From Bombyx mori (taxonomy: Eukaryota > Arthropoda > Insecta > Lepidoptera > Bombycidae): a DNA stretch of 64,000 nt. Of this stretch, positions 10,906-42,400 are shown piece by piece. The notes beneath the pieces are model-generated. The model did not search any database. It saw nothing but the letters and a program-made list of their open reading frames with translations, and was not told where the DNA came from. A program made the translations under genes and the position numbers. Positions within the stretch are counted from its first letter, which is position 1. Each line of letters starts with the position of its first letter. The stretch is from assembly GCF_030269925.1 (NCBI RefSeq), contig NC_085121.1, forward strand, positions 12,541,501-12,605,500, in the 5' to 3' direction.

Positions 10906-12354
10906 TTAATTAGGTGGGCCGTACGACGTTGCCGGCTTAGTGTCGGGCAAAAATCCGACGTTTGTATTTGATTGAACAAATTGATTCGAGGACTGGCTGT
11001 CCGTAGCCAGCGGGAGTCCATAGTCTTGAGATACTGCTGAGGATGATGAAGACGACGACTGAGCGAAGGAGGAGCCTGAACTTTGAGCATTCTGTCCTGA
11101 GGTGTGAGCAAAAGACAGAATTTCGATGCTCGGCTTTGCACTCTCTAATGACACGCCGGACACCAGAGAAAGATAACCTGCGTTCCTTGCGGAATTATGT
11201 TCGTCCTCTTTGATTATATTTTGGACACGACCAACAACCACTGAGTCCAGAGCATCTCGATGTATCTGCTCTTGGCTTTGAGCGCTGCTATATTGGTTTG
11301 AATCGGCCTGGTAGCTGGACAAAACTTGTGAGCCGCCGCTGCCACTAGGTTGAGTTTCGAGGGGCAATTGTGAGGTCACCTGGTTTTGTTGTTCTGCGAA
11401 CTGTGGCTGTTGGTAAGAATAGCCTGACTGTTGCTGTTGATATTGGTTCGATTGATACGGTTGGATTGGAATTGGTTGAGGTTGCGGAGCTGGGTTGACA
11501 GGAGGGGAGGGAGCTGGTCTGGGTAGAGCAGGCTGTTGGGGCAATTGGTACTGTGGATTCGGTTGTCGGTATTGAATGGGCTGTGGATAGCTAATTGGTT
11601 GTACTGGAGGGGCGGGTTGGTTATAAACAGGTCGAGGAGCGGGAGGTTGATAAGAAGGCGGACGATATGCTGGTTGAGGTGCAGGCGGACTGTATACTGG
11701 TTGAGTTGGTGCCGGTGCCGGAGCTGGTTGTTGGTAAATCGGCTGCGGTTGTGGTTGTTGGTAAATCGGCTGCGGTTGTGGTTGTGGTTGAACTAGAGGT
11801 TGAGCCACAGGCTGTACGAATGCCGGGGCTATATTTGGTTGTTGATAGTGGTAGCCGTCTTGAGGATTCGGTACCGGCTGAGGTTGTGGCGGCGGAGGAG
11901 GTGGATGATGATGATGTTGATGTGCCGGAGGTGGGGGCGGTTGTGGAATGGGATATTGTGATGGAGGTGGATAGTATTGTGGAGGTTGCGGGTATTGAGG
12001 CAGTGGCGGTGGAGGATTATAAGGTCGTGGCGGTGGCGGTGGCGGTGGTGGTGGTGGTGGTGGTGGCGGCGGTGGCGGTGGTGGTGGCGGCGGTGGTGGC
12101 GGCGGCGGTGCAGGTCTTATAGGATAGTTGAGTGACGGCGCGTTTGCTCCTGGCCGCGGCAGATGATACGGCGCCTCTGCCGCAATAGCGGCTACCAGCG
12201 ACAATATCGCTATCTGTAAATTACAAGTTAATGTTACATCAAAGCGCTCCGAAACGTCCACGCCTATCACTTTTTCTCAAACAAATATTACAGCTATTAT
12301 TGACTAAACACACAATTTCACTTTCGTCGCGTTTGTACTTACCGCACTCCTCAT
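10906..12354 (-). CDS. Secreted proline/glutamine-rich structural protein, two exons
   Basis: Exon 1 is 12343-12354 (M-R-S-A, donor GTAAGT). Exon 2 is 10906-12213 (acceptor TTACAG). Together they code for 439 residues. The N-terminus MRSAIAILSLVAAIAAEA is a clear signal peptide; the intron splits it after codon 4, the usual layout of insect cuticle genes. There follow 27 consecutive prolines (codons at 12028-12108), then Pro/Gln/Tyr-rich imperfect repeats (QPQPIYQQP twice, HQHHHHPP). A more ordinary region (about residues 320-390, with VVVGRVQNIIKEDEH and GYLSLVSGVSL) comes next, then a Ser-rich stretch and the end TSYGPPN. There is no chitin-binding R&R motif. An extracellular matrix, cuticle, eggshell or silk-gland role is inference from composition only. 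The long open frame on the other strand (11595-12122) merely mirrors the proline repeats. Confidence 0.8.
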
Positions 12355-12403
12355 GCCTGCGATCGTGTGCGACAATGTGTGGTTCAGGTGGTGGCCACAG
12401 GCG

Positions 12404-12410
12404 CTTTATA
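12404..12410 (-). promoter_or_regulatory. TATA box of the proline-rich gene
   Basis: TATAAAG on the minus strand, about 50 bp upstream of the start codon. Transcription would start near 12376-12380, giving a 5' UTR of about 20-25 nt, which is common for abundant insect secretory genes. Confidence 0.6.
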
Positions 12411-13390
12411 CTCTCCACCACTACATGATCCATACGCAAACGCTGCTGGGAGCGTCATCGTGTATTTGCTTGAGCTATTGCAATATAATCCGCAGTAAGT
12501 ACGAATCTATGTATGTTGCATGTTTGTTGTGTTTTCAGTGAATACGTAATGATTTGCAGTATTTGTGGAAATGTTTGTTCAGACATTACGATTACTTAGA
12601 CACTGTTACGGTTCGAACTTTTGTTGCAATATCATAGAATATTGTTAAAGTAAACGGATTCTTAGCGTAGTTTAGTTTAAAATTCTGTTTTTTTTTTCTT
12701 GTTGTCCTTGAATATAATCGCTAAAAAAATTTCGTCTGCTTGATCCTATTGTTTCGTGTAACAAACCTATCCATTTCTGCAACTGTGAATGAAAACGTGC
12801 TAGTTCAACGGAACGGCACTAGGTCATTACTGTTTGTTGTTTTTGTCATTTTCGGATCGGACTGATGTGGCACGCACGGGCACTATTCAAATTCTGAGTG
12901 TTCTCGCTTCGCAACCAACATTTCAAAGGTTTTCTGTGTCAATGAAAAAAAAATGACATTTTCTTTTGCAGCAAACAGATCTTTTATTTCGTTTTAACGT
13001 AAAAAATATATTGGATGAGCATTTTTAAGATCGAAATTTAATTGAGGGGCTTTTTTCAGATCTAACGCCAATAATCGTTGAAATTTCAATATTAATCAAC
13101 CTCATAATACGTCAAACCTTTTTTTTATTCTTGTTATTAAAGCTGCAACCATTCCATTACCGCCATTAATCGTTCGTACTTTACACATATTTGCGTATCA
13201 TAAGAACAAACAAACTATTGACCTCTAGTTGCATTAAATTGCAATCGATATCGTCAATGGATAAACAAATCAATCCGTCTGAGTTTTTGAATGGTTGCAT
13301 GTGAATTTGAAGTACCCATAATTTGATGGGTGTGTTTGGTAAAGGTATCCAAATACATATATTATAAACAGCAGAACATAAGCGATGTTC

Positions 13391-13450
13391 GCTCATAGCA
13401 GAAAGCATTTACAAATGCAGAAAGCTGCTCATAGCAGAAAGCATTTACAA
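13391..13450. repeat. 24-bp direct repeat, period 36
   Basis: GCTCATAGCAGAAAGCATTT plus ACAA occurs at 13391-13414 and again at 13427-13450. Confidence 0.85.
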
Positions 13451-13534
13451 CTGCTTACCTAATTAAGCCCCTTGTGAATTTCTTATTTTCACCTAATTAT
13501 TTAATATGTCATCCGTGACTACGAAAACTATAGT

Positions 13535-13655
13535 CTTGGTTTTTTTTATTGCCCTTGTAGGCAGACGAGCATGCGGCCCATGGTGAGTGGTTAGCGTCGC
13601 CCATGGACGTCAGCAATGCCAGGGTAAAGCTAATCCGCTGCCTACCGTTAAGTAC
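13535..13655 (-). repeat. Short dispersed 3' repeat (family B)
   Basis: Minus-strand copy of the module described at 3968-4084, with its A tail reading as T's near 13540. Confidence 0.7.
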
Positions 13656-14347
13656 TCTCCACAGGCCTCATTTGAAGAAGGATATGTAATGTTTGTTACT
13701 GATCCGTTTCTTTCTTAATCGCCTTATTCGTATAAGGTGCTCAGATTTTCCTTTACAGTGATAAAAGACTATCTTTATTGCAGTGGGCCATAAAGACATA
13801 TGCAAGATATTTTTAATTAAAAACCAATAAAAAAAATAATAAACTCTTTTTTACTGCCGTAGAAAAACCTAGAATACGACAGCAGCGCTACCCATCGGAT
13901 CTAAGAAATCTGCACCACTCAGGAATCTATACGAACAAATATACAAAAAAAATATATAATCTGTCCACCCACTTTAAATTACACATTAGATGAATAAATA
14001 ATATTATAGATAATTGAAATAATTAAAACAATTTACTTCCGTATGCATCTGTTATATTTGTTTTACATAAAATCAGCGGCTTATTAATTAAAAACATACT
14101 CGAAGTTACGGCAAATATTTAGCGCGAACTTTGACATTAAATATAAGGTGAAATCCTAAAAAATCGCTCTCGTTTACGAATTTGAACGCACTTATGAAAC
14201 TAACATTCGTTAGATAACTAATGAATGTGACATTAAAAAAATATCACTCGAAGCCATTAGGAGAACCCACGATTCATGTAAATTTTGTCGTTATCAAATG
14301 TCAAATTGTTTCGAATGCACAAAAGCATGGACTAATATAATTTTAAT

Positions 14348-14605
14348 AGAATTTTTTTTATTGCTTAGATGGGTGGACGAGCTCACAGCCCACCTGGTGT
14401 TAAGTGGATACTGGAGCCCATAGACATCTACAACGTAAATGCGCCACCAATTTTAAGATATAAGTTCTAAGGTCTCAAGAATAGTTACAACGGCTGCCCC
14501 ACCCTTCAAACCGAAACGCATAACTGCTTCACAGCAGAAATAAGCAGGGCGGTGGTACCTACCCCCGCAGACTCACAAGTGGTCCTACCTCCAGTAAAAT
14601 TGTAT
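14348..14605 (-). mobile_element. Bm1-type SINE, 3' two thirds
   Basis: Minus-strand Bm1 from its A tail (TTTTTTTATTGCTTAGATGG) to the GGACCACTTGTGAGTCTGC region; the tRNA-like head is absent. Confidence 0.8.
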
Positions 14606-14711
14606 TGTATTTATTATGCTAAAGGCGGATATGGAGGAGAATAATCACACCCAGAAGGATGCCGAAGACCCAACAAAGTGGAGGAGTTTATGTAGAAAAG
14701 CTGATCTAGGC

Positions 14712-14926
14712 ACTAGACGTCGTGGCCTAAAGGATAAGACGTCCGTGCATTTGTATCCAGCGATGCGATGGTGTTCAAATCCCGCAGGCGGGTACCAATT
14801 TTTCTAATGAAATACGTACTTAAAAAATGTTCACGATTGACTTTCACGGTGAAGGAATGACATCGTGTAATAAAAATCAAACCCGCAAAATTATAATTTG
14901 CGTAATTACTGGTGCTAGGACCTCTT
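14712..14926 (+). mobile_element. Bm1-type SINE, 5' half, split by a LINE
   Basis: tRNA-like head (GACGTCGTGGCCTAAAGGAT, B box GGTGTTCAAATCCCGC) and the conserved AATGAAATACGTACTTAAAA block, up to GCTAGGACCTCTTTT. The rest of the Bm1 (GTCCGCACGGGTGGGTACC onward) reappears at 16276-16400 after the LINE. Confidence 0.8.
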
Positions 14927-14929
14927 TTC

Positions 14930-16053
14930 CGACAGGAGCCCTCTTCTTCGATATAGCGAAGGCGTTCGACAAAGTCTGGCACAACGGTTTGATATACAAA
15001 CTGTATAACATGGGAGTGCCAGACAGACTCGTGCTCATCATACGAGACTACTTGTCGAACCGTTCGTTCCGATATCGAGTCGAGGGAACGCGTTCCCGGC
15101 CCCGTCACGTCACAGCCGGAGTCCCGCAAGGCTCCGCCCTCTCCCCGTTACTATTCAGTTTGTATATCAACGATATACCCCGGTCTCCGGAGACCCATCT
15201 GGCGCTCTTCGCCGATGACACCGCCATCTACTACTCGTGTAGGAAGAAGGCGTTGCTTCATCGACGACTTCAGACCGCAGCTACCACCATGGGACAGTGG
15301 TTCCGGAAGTGGCGCATCGACATTAACCCCACGAAAAGCACAGCGGTGCTCTTCAAAAGGGGTCGCCCTCCGAACACCACGCTGAGCATCCCTCTCCCGA
15401 CTAGGCGCGTCAACACCCCCGCCCCCGCCGTTCGCCCAATCACGATGTACGACCAGCCCATACCGTGGGCCCCGAAGGTCAAATATTTAGGCGTCACCCT
15501 CGACAGTAGGATGACATTCCGCCCCCACATCAAGACGGTACGCGATCGTGCCGCCTTCATCCTAGGACGTCTCTACCCGATGATATGTAGGCGAAGTAAA
15601 ATGTCCCTTAGAAATAAGGTGACACTCTACAAAACTTGCATACGCCCCGTCATGACCTATGCAAGTGTAGTGTTCGCTCACGCGGCCCGCATACACTTAA
15701 AATCCTTTCAAATTATTCAATCCCGTTTTTGCAGGATAGCCGTCGGAGCCCCGTGGTTCGTCAGGAACGTCGACCTCCATGACGACCTGGACTTAGAGTC
15801 CATCAGTAAGTATCTTCAGTCGGCGTCCATGCGCCACTTCGATAAAGCGGCACGACACGAGAACCCTCTCATCGTGGCCGCCGGTAACTACATTCCCGAT
15901 CCTGCGGACAGAATGGAAAGCAGTCGACGTCGCCCTAAACACGTCATCTCGGATCCTCCTGATCCACTAACGGTGCTTTTAGGTACTTCAAGCACCGGTC
16001 ACCGTTCTCGTCGAACCCGTCGCTTGCGACGAAGGGCTCGACGAGTAAATTAA
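14930..16053 (+). CDS. Jockey-like LINE ORF2 C-terminal part (reverse transcriptase)
   Basis: Uninterrupted frame with RT motifs AFDKVWHNGLIYKL, GVPQGSALSPLLFSLYINDI, the catalytic LFADDTAIYYS, and KVKYLGVTLD. After the RT comes the family's basic C-terminus, which ends in an Arg-rich tail (RRTRRLRRRARRVN). About 370 residues remain of an ORF2 that is 960 residues in the copy at 33862. The endonuclease and first RT blocks are missing, so it cannot act by itself. An ATG upstream at 14827 lies in Bm1 sequence and is accidental. Confidence 0.85.
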
Positions 16054-16066
16054 CTCTCAGACACAG

Positions 16067-16117
16067 CCCACTGAGTTTCTCGCCGGATCTTCTCAGTGGG
16101 TCGCGTTTCCGATCCGG
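16067..16117 (+). other. Predicted H-type pseudoknot in LINE 3' UTR
   Basis: Stem 1: CCCACTGAG (16067-16075) pairs with CTCAGTGGG (16092-16100). Stem 2: CCGGATC (16083-16089) pairs with GATCCGG (16111-16117). The order a-b-a'-b' with loops of 7, 2 and 10 nt is a classical pseudoknot. It recurs in the other copies listed here; see findings. Confidence 0.6.
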
Positions 16118-16404
16118 TGGTAGATTCTGCGAAGCACGACTCTTGCTAGGGTTCGTGTTAGCAACATCGTCAGGTTTGAGCCCCGTGAGCTCACCTACTA
16201 AAGTTAGGGTTACGCTGAAATAGCCGCTAGGGCTATCAGCTTAGGTAGGAAAAAAAAAAAAAAAAAAAAAAAAAAGTCCGCACGGGTGGGTACCAACACC
16301 CTGCCTATTTCTGCCGTGAAGCAGTAATGCGTTTCGGTTTGCAGGGTGGGGCAGCCGTTGTAACTATACTGAGACCTTAGAATTTATATCACAAGGCGGC
16401 ATTC

Positions 16405-16463
16405 GTCAAATTTTTATTTGAGGTGAGACTGTTTTACAATCTCACCTCAAATAAAAATTTGAC
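16405..16463. repeat. Perfect 24-bp hairpin, 11-nt loop
   Basis: GTCAAATTTTTATTTGAGGT plus GAGA at 16405-16428 is the exact reverse complement of 16440-16463. It lies between a Bm1 tail and a scrap of LINE 3' UTR. Confidence 0.9.
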
Positions 16464-17275
16464 TTTTTTGTTTCTAACTATGCTGATAGCCTTGAGAGGC
16501 TATTTCAGCTTGTCCTTGACGTGTAGGTGAGCTCACTGATACGAATTGATAGAAAAAAAAAAGTGTTAATCTAAGTTAGTGGAATCTAAGGAATCGAGAT
16601 TTTATGGAAATATTCCATAAGAAGACGCATTTACATTACATTTGTTTACATTTTCTCTTCTATGTCATTACTTAATCCGTCAACCATTGTATAAATGACC
16701 GTGGTGAGCGCGAAGGCATTTTTATTCAACGACACGATTACGATTTATCGGATTCGTAACGGACTCCATTTTATTGACCCGACATTTACACACTAACAGT
16801 ATACCTATATTAGTATTTTTTGTATATATATTAATGTATAAACCATGTACAACACATATGTATTATGTATTAGCCTGTGAGTGAATTTTTCTTTTACGTA
16901 GATAAAAAAGGCTCTAAAATATTGTGACACACGTTCACGGAATCCTTATTCGAATACAAAATAAAAGCTAAGCATGTTTTAGCAATTTTAAGCGATTTTT
17001 GGAGCTTATAGATACGAACTCATTGTGATCTAAAGTGCATTAGTTCCGGTGTAGATTCTCACGCGATGAGACTATGTTTGCATTCAAATCCGGCAAGCAG
17101 GTACCAATTTTTGTAGCAGCCTTTATGCTATGTCCAGTATGACCTCATATCGCATGTCTCAAAGTAGCAGCATTCATTATGTTTATGGTCTTCGGTAACC
17201 AAATCACTCCTCCGCCACTCCTCGTTCCACTGACTTTTTGTTGTAAGCAATAAATTATTATCTCCAAACTAAGAT

Positions 17276-38823
<21,548 letters not shown>

Positions 38824-39419
38824 AATTGTAAGAACTACAATTGAAACTATACTAAAAACGACTAAAATATAATTAACGTACAAAGAAAATCAGTGATCAG
38901 TTCGTATCGTATCGATTCAACTTCCTGGTTACCATAGCATTTGTTACGGTTCAATGTAATTCACTGACAGTAGCAATAATCTATACTAATTTTATAAAGC
39001 TGAAGAGTTTGTTTGTTTGTTTGTTTGAACGCGCTAATCTCAGGAACTACTAGTCCAATTTGAAAAATTATTTAAGTGTTAGATAGCCCATTTATTGAGG
39101 AAAGCTATATGCTATATAACATCAGGTAAGACCAATACAAGTGGAGCACCAATAAATAATGTTTCAAAATAGGGATTTAAATAGCTCCTTAACATTTTAT
39201 AATTCAAAAATATTTTCACTTTCTACGTAAATAAATAATTATATAATAAAAATAAAAATAAAGGAATACGCGTGTCATACGCGCATACTTTATACATCCA
39301 CTTTTAACAGGAAAAGCGTTTGTATGTACCCATGCTGATCAGTTAAAATAAAGGTAACCCTGGACGGAATAGAAACACCGTTAAAATATATCATTATTTA
39401 ATTTGTAAAAATATTATTA
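38824..39419. other. Space between nan start and pickpocket stop
   Basis: About 600 bp separating two same-strand genes. From 38981 it contains TCTATACTAATTTTATAAAG followed by (TTTG)n, resembling the 5' end of the Helitron at 23973; no matching 3' end is seen. The nan promoter should lie in 38824-39100, but no TATA box is convincing. Confidence 0.5.
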
Positions 39420-42400
39420 TTACTTGTTCGGTGTGCGCAACAATAAGTACAATAGTTCCACTACGCTTAGGATCGATGCGCTGAAGAAGAGTCCGACGAT
39501 CCCACCAATAGATACTGAAATTATTTAAAAATAATTTCAAAACTCTAACCAAAACAAATTACGTAATCCAGCTTTGTTAAAGATTCAAATGATTCTCTGT
39601 ATTGCTGTCAATCGACATTATAAATTAAATATGAACCACTAAGAAACCTAAAGTGATATTTAATAAAAATTAACGAATATAATGTTATTTATACATGACT
39701 AAGGGCGAAAGGTTTACCTAATTTTTTTTTATTTTTTTTTTATTTCTTATATTTGTGGACGAGCTCACAGCCCACTTGGTGTTAAGTGGTTACTGGAGCC
39801 CATAGACATCTACAACGTAAATGCGCCACCCACCTTGAGATATAAGTTCTAAGGTCTCAGTATAGTTACAATAAGAAATGGAAAAGTGATGTAAATTGAA
39901 TGAAGCTTGTATCCAGCTGTGGACAACTGTTGATTGATGATGATACGGCTAGCTAGGTTAGCTAACAACAGGATTATAACCATCAAAATCATCAGGTACA
40001 GTGTAAGCTAAAATAAAAAACAAGAAAAACCATCAAATCAAGATGTTTTGATTCAAGTAGGCCTTTACAAGATACTTTCAAATACCTTAACCACCAATTG
40101 CGGAATGCAGTTTCCCCGTAAATAATCGCTAAGACGAGCATCGCTACACGTGCATTTACAACATTTATCAATTTGTATAGAGTAAGCATGACTTCGAATT
40201 AGACCGGGTCTACATCAGTAAAGACAAACCACAGGTATATTCGGTACTGTTCTATATGGAGCCTATTTCAAAATACAAAATGTCAATACGTACCTACTAT
40301 TTCTAGTCGACTCCTCGTTAAGCTTCTATGGTACCTAAGTGCGGGTAACGACGACATTTTAACTACAACGGAAACACCTTTTCCCTCGTCTTCGGCAACC
40401 CACCGTCTGTTCAAAATTAAATCTTATGTAACTTATGAACACAGTCATTTTTGTATTTCTATGAATTAAAATTAAAACGTTTCATTAATACGTATTGCAA
40501 CACTTTTTTTTTCTACTTCAGCTGATGGTCTAGAGAGACCATATCAGCGTCACCGGGCTAGTAGGTGAGCTCATGGGGCTCAAACCTAATGACATTGCTA
40601 ACGCGAACCCTAGCAAGAGCCGTGCTTAGCAGAATCTACCACCGGATCGGAAACGCGACCCACTGAGAAGATCCAGCGAGAAACTCAGTGAGCTGTGTCT
40701 ATGGTTTAATTCGCTTGACGAGCCCTTCGTCGCAAGCGACGGGTTCGACGAGAACGATGACCGGTGCTTGAGATACCTAAAAGCACCGTTAGTGGAGCGG
40801 GAGGATCCGTAATGACGGGTTTGGGTGACGTCGACTGTTTACCATTTGGTCCGCAGGATCGGCTATGTAGTTTATTGCAACTGAGAACGTTTCACCACTT
40901 GGACTTCCATTTTGATAAATCTCAATAAGTAATCGTGCTTTATTTTATTTTATTTGTTGTTTCGTTGTGGGCTGCCTACGGGGTGTTGTTACTGTGTGCT
41001 TATTATGTTATATATGTATGTATTCGGGTTCACAATTTAATTTGATTTTTGTTTTGTTTTTTTCTTAAATTTTTATAATTTACTAGTTTTACTAATTTAT
41101 ATCATATTCTAAGTATGTACACACGTAATTAGCCTTCATTCCCGCAAAGAACCAAGGGGAAACGGGGGTGACTGAAAATCAGCGCTGTTCGATTTATGAA
41201 CCTCGAACAGCAATAGCTGAGCCACCTCCTTTTGCCTTTTTCTCTTTTTTTTCTTTTCTTTTATTTGTATTTCATTTTATTTTCTGTGATGTGAAAGGCA
41301 ATAAATGATTTTTATTTATGTATATTTATTTATAATCTTCAGATTATTACATAAAAAATGAGTTTCAAGATTTTAATTCATAAAAGGCCAAAAGTAGCCT
41401 ATAATTGTTAGGAAATGCACTACTTTGATAACGTGCTTACTTTACCCTGATTGATGAATTACATTGATTTCGCTTTCAACACACGACGGCGCGCACTGAT
41501 ACAATTTGTCTTTCACCGAATTCAAATTGTTTTCAGCTGAAATATGTTATTTATTTTATATCGTGAGCTTCAATGTTGGTCACCAAGCCTTATGCGCCAA
41601 ACTATACAAAATCAAATCACACATTCTCAACAATCTCCCGCTTTTCGCATGCTTGACAAATAATATATACGAAGCTTACTGTGTGTTTTGTCATAACTAC
41701 TTTAAAAGCCTAGGTTTTTTAAATCAATATTTTTTTAATTAAAATAATTTTTACCGTTTCATTTTATTTTAATTCTTTTCATTTAATTAATACGATGTTT
41801 CGAATACTCCACAGTTTTCGTGTTCCAGATGAGTAAATGTTGTTAAAATTGTTTCATTCATCTTAAAAAAATTAGCACTCACCTTCATAAATAGACAAGC
41901 AGTTCAGTCCAGTATAGTTGCAATACAGATTCGAATCTAGAAAGAAAACGAAACCTCCCATAAATAATTTCATACAATTCACAAACAAATATCTTTAAAT
42001 TGACTACAATTACAAATTAGAGACCTTACTATTATAATATGTTTTCTAAATATACACACGAAAGGGTACATAAGTGCAAAGTTTCTAAATTGAAATTAAT
42101 GAACTGTTGAAACTAGATAATTATATTAGGGGTTAAAGTATGAAATTGCCGATTTGTACTGAAAAATTGAAATTCGTTTTTTTTTTCATTTAACATGTTT
42201 ATTTAATTAAAATATCTACCATTATTATCTATACATTGCTGCCATGTAATAGGAAGGTCACTTATGCCTTTGCAATAGAACTCTGGTGATCTAGATTCTA
42301 CAAACTGTGTGAAAGAATTTTGTACTGCCTTCTGGGAAGAAAACTTTTTATCACGTAGAAAATTGTCCAAATCACGAAAAAAATGATAGTCCGTTGGAGC

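Larger units (their letters stand above)
14927..16275 (+). mobile_element. 5'-truncated jockey-like non-LTR retrotransposon inside a Bm1
   Basis: Begins in the middle of the reverse-transcriptase domain (GALFFDIAKAFDKVWH), runs to the end of ORF2 at 16053, then has a 3' UTR of about 200 bp ending in a poly(A) of about 25. It is flanked by the two halves of one Bm1. A clear target-site duplication is not visible. Confidence 0.85.
12411..17275. other. Intergenic region, repeats only
   Basis: Between the proline-rich gene promoter and the 3' end of nanchung. It holds a family B repeat, a 36-bp tandem duplication, two Bm1 elements, a jockey-like LINE and a 24-bp hairpin. 16470-16560 is a scrap of LINE 3' UTR and 17050-17110 a scrap of Bm1 head. 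I see no host gene here. Confidence 0.5.

Noticed and set aside
11595..12122. 175-codon plus-strand open frame rich in Val/Ala
   Set aside because: It is the exact mirror of the Pro/Gln repeats of the secreted protein (CCN read backwards as GGN/GTN); no start context or motif.
39006..39030. (TTTG)n microsatellite as an independent feature
   Set aside because: It belongs to the Helitron-like 5' end that also appears at 23973.
39992..40189. Minus-strand frame with Cys-rich alternative reading between ppk exons
   Set aside because: Neither frame has splice phases that join exons 40294-40406 and 39420-39514, which already join each other perfectly.
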